A program made the translations under genes and the position numbers. The notes under the pieces were generated by a model. The model did no database searches. It was not told the origin of the DNA and saw only the letters and a list, made by a program, of their open reading frames with translations. Positions 1 to 6,138 of a stretch of 6,138 nucleotides of DNA are shown one piece after another (positions within the stretch are counted from its first letter, which is position 1; each line of letters starts with the position of its first letter). This DNA comes from Dehalococcoidia bacterium (GTDB taxonomy: Bacteria > Chloroflexota > Dehalococcoidia > E44-bin15): the NCBI GenBank assembly GCA_030638665.1, contig DAOWEF010000044.1, positions 1 to 6,138 on the forward strand, given 5' to 3'.

Positions 1-353
1 GGGTGTGCAATGCCCTGAGCATCGGCGATGAAAAGGTCAGGGGTCACGGTAAGCCTTTTGCAGGCAGCCAGGATCAACGGCGTCTCTCGAAAGGACAATA
101 GCCCTGGTACATAGGGAAAGCTGATCCCCAGCGTCGCAACACTGTGCTCCACCAGCACAAGCTCGGGAAAACGGAGTACCACCACCGCTCCCCTTGCCAT
201 CCCCCTACTGTCCTCGCGAGAGATGTCCACACCAGCAATGAGGTGAGGGGTCTCGAGCTCGCTCCTTCTCACCACCTGATCGGCAAGAACTCGCTGAATT
301 CCCTTAGCCTCAGCAACGCTTACCTGCCAGCTGTGAAGATTGCGCCCTTTCAT
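1..353 (-). CDS. nfi: Endonuclease V (deoxyinosine 3'-endonuclease), N-terminal part, cut by the window edge
   Basis: The reverse strand is open from an ATG at 353-351 to the window edge: 117 complete codons of a protein that is usually about 220 residues. Endonuclease V nicks DNA near deaminated bases, chiefly deoxyinosine, to start repair. Family landmarks seen here: AGVDIS with the first catalytic Asp at residue 43; the wedge motif FPYVPG at 79-84 (PYIP in many homologues) followed by LSFRE with the metal-binding Glu at 90; and IADAQGIAHP at 109-118 with the second catalytic Asp at 111. The usual third motif is DGxG, so Ala in place of Gly at 112 is a small departure. The C-terminal catalytic residue lies outside the window. 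The ATG has no well-spaced Shine-Dalgarno sequence. A TTG at 362-360 is in frame, just after an in-frame TAA, but the promoter's -10 box covers it, so the ATG is preferred. The gene is divergent from rpsP. The family is clear; the start is likely. Confidence 0.93.
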   Translation of the reverse strand, partial: MKGRNLHSWQVSVAEAKGIQRVLADQVVRRSELETPHLIAGVDISREDSRGMARGAVVVLRFPELVLVEHSVATLGISFPYVPGLLSFRETPLILAACKRLTVTPDLFIADAQGIAH

Positions 354-361
354 ATGAGCCA

Positions 362-390
362 ATTATATCCCCCAGAATACCCCATGGCAA
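362..390 (-). promoter_or_regulatory. Sigma-70-type promoter for nfi
   Basis: On the minus strand the -35 box is TTGCCA (390-385; 5 of 6 match to TTGACA). A 17-nt spacer follows, then a perfect -10 box TATAAT (367-362). Transcription should start about 7 nt after the -10 box, near position 355. That is only about 2 nt before the nfi ATG at 353, so a leaderless mRNA is predicted. The hexamers and spacing are seen directly; the start site is inferred. Confidence 0.75.
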
Positions 391-399
391 GCTAACCCA

Positions 400-428
400 T
401 TGACACGTGAGGCTTTATCACCCATAAT
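400..428 (+). promoter_or_regulatory. Sigma-70-type promoter for the rpsP-khpA-rimM-rex cluster
   Basis: A perfect -35 box TTGACA (400-405), a 17-nt spacer and a -10 box CATAAT (423-428; 5 of 6 match to TATAAT) precede rpsP. The predicted start of transcription near 435 gives a leader of about 14 nt, just enough to include the Shine-Dalgarno sequence AGAGGT (438-443) before the ATG at 449. The -35 box lies only 9 bp from the -35 box of the divergent nfi promoter. The spacer contains GTGA-N7-TCAC (407-421), which may be chance. Confidence 0.8.
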
Positions 429-448
429 AGCAACATTAGAGGTAAGCA

Positions 449-1099
449 ATGGTAAAGATTCGGTTGAGTCGTGTGGGTAGGAAAAAGAGGCCCAGTTACC
501 GGGTGGTGGTCGCCGATGCTCGGGCCCCGCGCGATGGTGCCTTTATTGAAATCATCGGTCACTACAATCCCCTCACCGACCCCGCTACCATCGTGATTGA
601 TGAGGAGAAGGCACTAAAGTGGCTTCGTCAGGGGGCCCGGCCCACGGAAAGGGTGGCCATCCTGCTAGCTAAGCTGGGCATCATAGAGAAGCCCACGAAG
701 AAACACACAGAGAAGCTGGCTAAGAAGCTCGCAGAGGAGCCGGCGAAGAAGCCCGCGAAGAAGCCCCGTGTAGAGCCAGTGGAGGAGAAGCCTACGGAGG
801 AACCCGCAGAGGAGCCTGCAGCGGAGCTAGCAGAGGAGAAGCCTATAGAGGAGCCTGCGAAGAAGCCCGCGAAGAAGCCCGCTGTGGAGCCAGCGGAGGA
901 GAAACCTGCGGAGGAACCCGCAGAGGAGACCACTGCGGAGCTGGCGGAGGAGAAACCAATAGAGGAGCCTACGGAGGAACCCGCAGAGGAGCCTGCAGCG
1001 GAGCTAGCAGAGGAGAAGCCTACTGAGGAGCTCACGGAGGAAGAGCCCGCCGAGGAGAAATCTACAGAGGAGGAGCCCACGACGAAAAGCGAAGGTTAG
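449..1099 (+). CDS. rpsP: 30S ribosomal protein S16 (bS16) with a long Pro/Ala/Lys/Glu repeat tail
   Basis: bS16 is a 16S rRNA-binding protein that helps assemble the body of the small ribosomal subunit. Residues 1 to about 83 are a complete, well-conserved S16 domain: [18 protein letters not shown] at the start, [17 protein letters not shown] at 36-41 and [12 protein letters not shown] at 58-69. S16 normally ends near residue 80-90, but this protein has 216. The rest, from about 84, is a low-complexity tail of PAKK, EEP and ELAEEKP motifs with no hydrophobic core, so probably disordered or extended. It alternates basic blocks (PAKKPAKKP at 98-106 and 136-144) with long acidic stretches, and is acidic overall next to a basic core. 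AGAGGT 5 nt before the ATG is a good ribosome-binding site. It is first in the cluster, 50 nt before khpA. Extended S16 tails are known in some bacterial groups; what this one does is unknown. Confidence 0.96.
   Translation: MVKIRLSRVGRKKRPSYRVVVADARAPRDGAFIEIIGHYNPLTDPATIVIDEEKALKWLRQGARPTERVAILLAKLGIIEKPTKKHTEKLAKKLAEEPAKKPAKKPRVEPVEEKPTEEPAEEPAAELAEEKPIEEPAKKPAKKPAVEPAEEKPAEEPAEETTAELAEEKPIEEPTEEPAEEPAAELAEEKPTEELTEEEPAEEKSTEEEPTTKSEG
740..1030 (+). repeat. In-frame tandem repeat in the rpsP tail: two 114-bp units plus a 63-bp partial unit
   Basis: Unit 1 (740-853) and unit 2 (854-967) each encode 38 residues, and 33 of the 38 match. Each begins PAKKPAKKP and ends [11 protein letters not shown] partial third unit (968-1030, 21 residues) corresponds to the last 21 residues of a unit and lacks the lysine block. 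In DNA, the third copy matches unit 1 far better than it matches its neighbour unit 2: 789-845 and 966-1022 are identical over 57 nt, at an offset of 177 nt (59 codons). A 24-nt stretch across the lysine blocks (743-766 and 857-880) is also identical. All offsets are multiples of three, so the reading frame is kept. Confidence 0.9.
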
Positions 1100-1106
1100 C
1101 ACACGA

Positions 1107-1123
1107 CCCTTCCCCAAGAAGGG
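1107..1123 (+). other. Small hairpin between rpsP and khpA
   Basis: CCCTTC (1107-1112), loop CCCAA and GAAGGG (1118-1123) form a perfect 6-bp stem 8 nt after the rpsP stop codon. No U-run follows (the next bases are ATCATAAAAAC), so it is not a standard intrinsic terminator. It could stabilise the 3' end of rpsP mRNA or weakly reduce expression of the downstream genes relative to the ribosomal protein. It may also be chance. Confidence 0.35.
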
Positions 1124-1149
1124 ATCATAAAAACTAGTAAAGGAGAGAA

Positions 1150-1377
1150 ATGAAAGAGCTTATCGAGTTTATTGTCAAGGCGATCGTGAACAATCCGGAT
1201 GATGTGGTGTTAACCGAGGAGCAAAGCGAAGGAGGGGTGCTACTCAAGCTTCAGGTTAACCAGGAGGATATGGGACGGGTGATCGGCAAGCAGGGTCGGG
1301 TGGTCCAGGCGATGCGCACCCTGCTCCGGGTAATCGCGGCTAAAGAAGGCACCCGGGTAGAGCTCGTAGTAATGTAA
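1150..1377 (+). CDS. khpA: KH-domain RNA-binding protein KhpA (YlqC family)
   Basis: This 75-residue protein is a single KH domain and has the usual length of the family. The nucleic-acid-binding GxxG loop is GKQG at residues 46-49, within MGRVIGKQGRVVQAMRTLL, which is diagnostic for the group. KhpA proteins bind RNA in the cytoplasm, often with the partner KhpB/Jag, and are linked to cell-size control and small-RNA or mRNA binding in Firmicutes; no partner gene is visible here. AAAGGAG (1139-1145) lies 4 nt before the ATG and makes a strong ribosome-binding site. Its position between rpsP and rimM is the classic conserved setting for this gene. It shares the rpsP transcript, subject to any effect of the small hairpin at 1107-1123. 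Confidence 0.93.
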   Translation: MKELIEFIVKAIVNNPDDVVLTEEQSEGGVLLKLQVNQEDMGRVIGKQGRVVQAMRTLLRVIAAKEGTRVELVVM

Positions 1378-1395
1378 TCCTGGTTCGATGGCACT

Positions 1396-1902
1396 ATGGA
1401 TTCCCAGTTCATCGCCGTGGGCAGGGTCGTTGCCCCGTGGGGAGTGCGGGGTGAGATAAAGGTGGAGGTGATGACAGACTTCCCCGACCGGTTCTCACCA
1501 CAGGAGAAAGTTTACATCGAGGGACGAGCGGTGACCATCGAAAGGAGTAGATGGCACCGGGGGAGGGTAATCCTCAAGCTGGCCGCCATCGATAGCGTTG
1601 AGGATGCCGAGGGGCTTCGCGAGCGATTCTTAGAGGTGCCCCAGTCCCAGCTTCGCCCCCTGCCAAAGGATGAGTATTATCAGTTTCAGCTCCTGGGCCT
1701 CGAGGTCTGGACCACTGAGGGGGAGCTTCTGGGGCAAATCGCCCACATCCTGCCCACCGGTAGTAACGATGTTTATGTGGTGCCCTCAAGGCATGGGGAG
1801 TTGCTTATCCCCGCCATTGAGGATGTGGTGAAATCGGTGGACTTGGATAGGGGGCGCATTGTTATTGAGGTGATCGCAGGTTTGCTTCAGGAGAAGGCTT
1901 GA
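1396..1902 (+). CDS. rimM: Ribosome maturation factor RimM
   Basis: RimM binds ribosomal protein S19 and helps fold the 3' (head) domain of 16S rRNA during 30S assembly. The 168 residues are normal for the family. Residues 6-86 form the N-terminal RimM beta-barrel (FIAVGRVVAPWGVRGEIKV, then the EDAEGLRERFLEVP region). Residues 94-166 form the C-terminal PRC-barrel, with YYQFQLLGLEV at 94-104, LPTGSNDVYVV at 119-129 and LLIPAI at 136-141. The ATG lies 18 nt after the khpA stop and has no convincing Shine-Dalgarno sequence, so translation may depend on coupling to khpA. A nearby ATG at 1388 is out of frame. In many bacteria trmD follows rimM; here rex follows instead. Confidence 0.95.
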   Translation: MDSQFIAVGRVVAPWGVRGEIKVEVMTDFPDRFSPQEKVYIEGRAVTIERSRWHRGRVILKLAAIDSVEDAEGLRERFLEVPQSQLRPLPKDEYYQFQLLGLEVWTTEGELLGQIAHILPTGSNDVYVVPSRHGELLIPAIEDVVKSVDLDRGRIVIEVIAGLLQEKA

Positions 1903-1921
1903 CACCGAGGCGAGGACAGAA

Positions 1922-2554
1922 ATGACAGATCAAATCCCAGAGGTAGTGATCTCTCGTTTGCCGTTATACCTTCGCATCCTGACACTCCTCGTGGCAGAGA
2001 ACGTTGAGGTGGCGAGTTCGCAGGAGTTGGGAGAGAGATTACAGATGACCCCGGCACGAATTCGAAAGGACCTGAGCTACTTCGGCAAGTTTGGCAAGCA
2101 GGGTAAAGGCTACAACGTAAGACTGCTACGGGATCAATTGCGAGAGATCCTGGGGCTTGACCGGGAGTGGCGCATGGCCCTAATCGGGGTGGGAAGATTG
2201 GGGAAGGCGATCCTTGACTATGGCATGCTTGCGCTACGCGAATTCACCATTGTGGCTGCCTTTGACATAGACCCTCATCAAATTGGCAGAAAAGTAAGCG
2301 GGGTGATGATTCAAGATCTCGCCGAGCTTGCCGACATGGTGAAAAAAGAGGGCATCGAAATTTGTATTGTCGCCGTACCCCCATCACAGGTCCAACAGGT
2401 TATCGACTGCTCGGTGGGTTGCGGCATCAAAGCGATCCTAAACTATGCTCCCACTGCTACCCGGGTGCCCAAGGACGTGCGAATCCAGGAGGTAGACCCC
2501 ACGCTCGCCCTGCAAACCATGACCTACCATCTAAAGTCCCTGGGCTCACCCTGA
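1922..2554 (+). CDS. rex: Redox-sensing transcriptional repressor Rex
   Basis: Rex is a homodimeric repressor that leaves its operators when the NADH/NAD+ ratio rises, switching on fermentation and respiration genes. The 210 residues match the family. The N-terminal winged helix spans about 5-75: [11 protein letters not shown], then [22 protein letters not shown] at 43-64 covering the recognition helix and wing. The NAD(H)-binding Rossmann fold starts with IGVGRLGKA (G89, G91 and G94 form GxGxxG; many Rex proteins have Asn where Arg92 is). It continues with AAFDIDP at 112-118, where the acid should contact the adenine ribose, and ILNYAP at 172-177. GAGGA 5 nt before the ATG supports the start. 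The gap from rimM is 19 nt, so cotranscription is likely. The 3' end overlaps the convergent atpC by 9 bp. Its targets cannot be read from this window. Confidence 0.95.
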   Translation: MTDQIPEVVISRLPLYLRILTLLVAENVEVASSQELGERLQMTPARIRKDLSYFGKFGKQGKGYNVRLLRDQLREILGLDREWRMALIGVGRLGKAILDYGMLALREFTIVAAFDIDPHQIGRKVSGVMIQDLAELADMVKKEGIEICIVAVPPSQVQQVIDCSVGCGIKAILNYAPTATRVPKDVRIQEVDPTLALQTMTYHLKSLGSP

Positions 2555-2571
2555 GCCAGGCCTCTTCTTTC
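2539..2571 (+). terminator. Candidate rex terminator: hairpin over the rex and atpC stop codons plus pyrimidine tract
   Basis: GGCTCA (2543-2548), loop CCC and TGAGCC (2552-2557) form a perfect 6-bp GC-rich stem. It can extend by CCT (2539-2541) pairing with AGG (2558-2560), with G2542 bulged. On the plus strand a pyrimidine tract follows (CCTCTTCTTTCTT), acceptable though not a clean U-run for intrinsic termination of the rex transcript. On the minus strand the bases after the stem are GGGACTTTAGATGG, a poor tract, so termination of the atp operon here is doubtful. The TGA of rex (2552-2554) forms part of the right arm, and the TGA of atpC (2548-2546) forms part of the left. Confidence 0.5.
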
Positions 2572-2971
2572 TTCTGCGCTCCGCTATTTTTAGCCGCATC
2601 AGAGAGCGCCTGAGTGCTGCCTCGGCTCGGGCAAGGTCCATTTCAGGGATGTGCTCCTTTAGCCTCTCTTCGGCGCGGCTCTTCGCCTCCTCAGCACGTG
2701 CAATATCGATCTCATCAACCCGCTCGGCGACATCGGCAAGTACGGTAACCCGGTTCTGCATCACCTCGAGGAAGCCGCCGCTTACAAACATCACCGTCTC
2801 CTCGCCATCCTTCCGCACCACCAGCTCGTCGGCCCGAAGCATGGTTAAGATCGGGGCATGGCTGGGGAGGATGCCCATCTGCCCCTGGATGCCCGGAGCG
2901 ATGACGATGTCTACATCGTCGGAGTAGACAACGCGCTCCGCAGTCACTATTTCAAATTTTAGTTTATCCAA
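2546..2971 (-). CDS. atpC: F1Fo ATP synthase subunit epsilon
   Basis: Epsilon is part of the central rotor stalk of F1 and can inhibit ATP hydrolysis through its C-terminal helices. The 141 residues are normal length. Residues 1-85 form the beta-sandwich, with the family motif around [11 protein letters not shown] at 30-40 and VSGGFLEV at 63-70. Residues about 87-135 form the charged two-helix hairpin ([16 protein letters not shown], then [14 protein letters not shown]), ending in a basic [11 protein letters not shown]. The start is a TTG codon (2971-2969): an in-frame TGA lies 9 nt upstream, the encoded [10 protein letters not shown] fits the family N-terminus, and a G-rich site (AGGGGG at 2986-2981, then GAGGG) precedes it. 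It lies 36 nt after atpD, last in the visible operon. Confidence 0.94.
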   Translation of the reverse strand: MDKLKFEIVTAERVVYSDDVDIVIAPGIQGQMGILPSHAPILTMLRADELVVRKDGEETVMFVSGGFLEVMQNRVTVLADVAERVDEIDIARAEEAKSRAEERLKEHIPEMDLARAEAALRRSLMRLKIAERRRKKRPGSG

Positions 2972-3007
2972 AGGCCCTCACCCCCTACACCCCAGAAAAC
3001 ATAACTA

Positions 3008-4405
<1,398 letters not shown>

Positions 4406-4415
4406 CTACCTTATT

Positions 4416-4460
4416 CTAAACCAGCGCCGCCACTTCCTTTTCGCTCTACGCCAGCGCCGC
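4416..4460 (-). repeat. 15-bp direct repeat at the atpG 3' end, including a duplicated stop codon
   Basis: Read on the minus strand, GCGGCGCTGGCGTAG (4460-4446) ends atpG, and GCGGCGCTGGTTTAG (4430-4416) recurs exactly 30 nt downstream in the gap before atpD; 13 of 15 bases match. The copies are in the same frame, so the intervening sequence would read SEKEVAALV and end at a second TAG if the first were read through. It looks like a local duplication of the gene end. Function is not evident. Confidence 0.6.
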
Positions 4461-5303
4461 TGCTCCCCCCGTGATGTCCAGAAGCTCCTTGGTTATCATC
4501 TCCTGCCTCGCCTTGTTATAGGTAAGGGTGAGCTCATCGATTATCTCGCTGGCGTTATCGGTGGCATTACGCATCGCCACCATTCGTGCTGACTGCTCGC
4601 TGGCGATAGACTCAAGGATGACATGGTAGAGCCCCATCTCAACGAAGCGAGGGAGAAGCTGCTCCAGCACCTCGTCCGGTGAGGGCTCGTAGATATACTC
4701 CACATTGTACCCCGGCTCAATGGCTGCGGGCTCAATTGGAAGCAGCCGCCGGAGTACTGGCTGCTGGTTCATGGTGGTTACAAACTGGGTGTACGATAGA
4801 TACACTTCATCGATGAGGCCATCGGTGTAATCATCGATGACGATGCGGGCTATGGGCTGGATATCCACGATTGACGGACGGTCGCCAAGACGGGTGAGCT
4901 CGGCGCGCACTTCCTGCCCCGAGCGCACCAAAAAATCCCTGCCCTTGCGTCCGACAACAACGACGGTTACGGGAACATGCTGCTCTAAGATAAAGCTCGC
5001 CACGCTGCGATTGACAATGGCAATAAGCCCGCCGCAAAGGCCGCGGTCGGGGGTGATGTGGATGAGGGCAACCCGGTTCACCGGCCGCTCTTCGAGGAGG
5101 GGGTGAATCTCCTCACCGGAGCGGTGCTGTGCCGCGAGATCAGCCAGAATATGCTGCATCTTCTCGGCATAGGGTCGAGCGGCGATAGTGCGCTCCTGAG
5201 CACGCCTCATCTTTGAGGCTGCGACCATTTCCATCGCCCTGGTAACCTTGGCGGTACTCTGGACGCTTTTTATGCGACGTTTAATCTCACGAATGTTTGG
5301 CAT
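4446..5303 (-). CDS. atpG: F1Fo ATP synthase subunit gamma (central shaft)
   Basis: Gamma is the rotating shaft inside the alpha3beta3 ring, coupling proton flow in Fo to catalysis. The 285 residues are normal length. The N-terminal helix carries IREIKRRIKSV and TRAMEMVAASKMRRAQ (residues 4-36). The Rossmann-like middle contains the conserved PDRGLCGGL at 85-93 and VVVVGRKGRDF at 114-124. The C-terminal helix includes SEQSARMVAMRNATDNA (235-251) and the signature NKARQEMITKELLDITGGAAAL (263-284). The ATG at 5303 begins the standard MPNIREIKRRI sequence, yet it has no good Shine-Dalgarno sequence, only AAAGA directly upstream. The 68-nt gap from atpA is the longest in this operon segment and I see no structure in it. 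The stop codon is part of a short direct repeat. Confidence 0.97.
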   Translation of the reverse strand: MPNIREIKRRIKSVQSTAKVTRAMEMVAASKMRRAQERTIAARPYAEKMQHILADLAAQHRSGEEIHPLLEERPVNRVALIHITPDRGLCGGLIAIVNRSVASFILEQHVPVTVVVVGRKGRDFLVRSGQEVRAELTRLGDRPSIVDIQPIARIVIDDYTDGLIDEVYLSYTQFVTTMNQQPVLRRLLPIEPAAIEPGYNVEYIYEPSPDEVLEQLLPRFVEMGLYHVILESIASEQSARMVAMRNATDNASEIIDELTLTYNKARQEMITKELLDITGGAAALA

Positions 5304-5371
5304 TCTTTAGACCGTTGGGGAATAAAATCTATCTGCTCTCTTTGCTCGCTCTACCGATAACTATAATGACC

Positions 5372-6138
5372 TCAATATGGCACGCGCTCCTTGAACTCGG
5401 CGATCGCCTGCTTAAGCGCCTCCTCGATCTCATCGCTGAGCTCCTTCTCCGTAGCTATGCGCTGACCAATCTCGGGGTGGCTTGTCTCCATGAAGCGATG
5501 GAAGGCCTCCTCAAAGGCCATGACCTTCTCCACGGGGACGTCATCGAGGTAGCCATTGATAACGGCGTACAGGATAGTCGTCTCTTTTTCCATGGGCATG
5601 GGAACATACTGGGGCTGCTTCAGCACCTCGGTGATGCGCTGTCCACGCTCCAGTTGTTCCCTGGTTGCCTTGTCCAGCTCGGCAGCACCAAATTGGGCGA
5701 AGGTCACCAGCTCCCGGTACTGTGCCAGGTCCAGCCTCAATTTCCCCGCCACTTTCTTCATCGCCCGGGTCTGAGCGGAGCCACCAACCCTGGAGACACT
5801 GAGGCCGACATTCAACGCCGGCCGTATACCGGCATTGAATAGATCGGTCTCCAGATATATCTGGCCGTCGGTAATGGAGATTACGTTGGTGGGGATATAG
5901 GCCGATATATCACCGGCCTGGGTTTCGATGATGGGTAGAGCGGTAAGTGAGCCGCCGCCGTGCTCCGGCGCCATCTTGGCAGCGCGCTCCAGGAGTCGGC
6001 TATGGAGATAGAAGACATCGCCCGGATATGCCTCTCGACCCGGGGGGCGACGTAGAAGCAATGAGATCTGACGATAGGCCCATGCATGCTTAGATAAGTC
6101 ATCGTAGATAATAAGAGCATCCCGCCCCTGCTCCATGA
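5372..6138 (-). CDS. atpA: F1Fo ATP synthase subunit alpha, C-terminal half, cut by the window edge
   Basis: Alpha forms the non-catalytic nucleotide-binding partner of beta in the F1 hexamer. The reading frame runs from the window edge to a TGA at 5374-5372 and gives about the last 255 residues of a protein usually about 500 long. The Met at 6136 is internal: the bases before it complete a Phe codon, matching the family sequence [17 protein letters not shown]. Visible landmarks, counted from that Met: [16 protein letters not shown] (Walker B region, 7-22), [21 protein letters not shown] (31-51), and [17 protein letters not shown] (106-122), where Arg116 is the arginine finger reaching into the beta catalytic site. 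The helical C-terminal domain ends FKERVPY. The Walker A region is outside the window. It is upstream of atpG in the canonical operon order. Confidence 0.97.
   Translation of the reverse strand, partial: MEQGRDALIIYDDLSKHAWAYRQISLLLRRPPGREAYPGDVFYLHSRLLERAAKMAPEHGGGSLTALPIIETQAGDISAYIPTNVISITDGQIYLETDLFNAGIRPALNVGLSVSRVGGSAQTRAMKKVAGKLRLDLAQYRELVTFAQFGAAELDKATREQLERGQRITEVLKQPQYVPMPMEKETTILYAVINGYLDDVPVEKVMAFEEAFHRFMETSHPEIGQRIATEKELSDEIEEALKQAIAEFKERVPY

Noticed and set aside
144..395. 83-codon plus-strand open frame
   Set aside because: It lies antisense to nfi, which has clear family motifs on the other strand; the translated sequence resembles no family and no ribosome-binding site supports it.
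407..421. GTGA-N7-TCAC inverted repeat inside the rpsP promoter, considered as a Rex operator
   Set aside because: The known Rex consensus TTGTGAA...TTCACAA has a spacing of 6 between GTGA and TCAC in its classic form, and the flanking TT/AA are missing here. It is too short to support autoregulation by Rex.
628..1080. 150-codon minus-strand open frame rich in Gly/Ser/Ala
   Set aside because: It is the antisense shadow of the rpsP repeat: GAG, GCC and AAG codons read backwards give Ser/Gly/Phe with no stops. It cannot be told apart from a by-product of the repeat.
1107..1123. Hairpin after rpsP, considered as an intrinsic terminator
   Set aside because: The stem has only 6 bp and no U-run follows; khpA, rimM and rex have no clear promoter of their own, so full termination here is unlikely. 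It is kept only as a small hairpin.
1899..1904. Perfect TTGACA over the rimM stop codon, considered as a rex promoter -35 box
   Set aside because: At 16-18 nt downstream the bases are AATGAC/ATGACA/TGACAG, with no acceptable -10 box.
5304..5371. 68-bp gap between atpA and atpG, checked for a promoter, small gene or structured RNA
   Set aside because: No paired -35/-10 boxes, no significant stem and no supported open frame were found.

Overview
This window is a housekeeping stretch of a bacterial chromosome with moderately high GC. It is gene-dense, and every base falls in or next to a recognisable gene. The protein sequences (the F1-ATPase subunits, a Rex repressor of the Chloroflexota/Firmicutes type, and rpsP-khpA-rimM) look most like Chloroflexota, perhaps a Dehalococcoidia-type lineage. 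That placement is an impression from reading the proteins and was not tested against a database.

Layout. (1) Positions 1-353, minus strand: the N-terminal half of endonuclease V (nfi), a deaminated-DNA repair enzyme, cut by the window edge. (2) Positions 354-448: a short divergent intergenic region with two near-consensus sigma-70-type promoters back to back, one for nfi (minus) and one for rpsP (plus). (3) Positions 449-2554, plus strand: a compact cluster rpsP - khpA - rimM - rex. The first three encode ribosomal protein S16, a KH-domain RNA-binding protein and the 16S processing factor RimM. The fourth encodes the NADH/NAD+-sensing repressor Rex, in the place where trmD usually follows rimM. 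(4) Positions 2546-6138, minus strand: the distal part of an F1Fo ATP synthase operon in the canonical order atpA (3' half only) - atpG - atpD - atpC. It converges on rex, and the two gene ends overlap by 9 bp.

How they work together. rpsP, khpA and rimM form a small-subunit ribosome assembly and RNA-binding module. rex, 19 bp after rimM, is probably on the same transcript, so a redox regulator would be made together with ribosome assembly proteins. The atp genes encode the alpha, gamma, beta and epsilon subunits of the catalytic F1 head.

The least ordinary features are: the S16 protein, which carries a C-terminal tail of about 130 residues built from a 38-residue Pro/Ala/Lys/Glu repeat with very recent DNA-level duplication; the rex/atpC junction, where one hairpin has each gene's stop codon in one of its arms; and the nfi promoter, which predicts a leaderless mRNA. 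I see no mobile element, CRISPR array, RNA gene or obvious undescribed multi-gene system.
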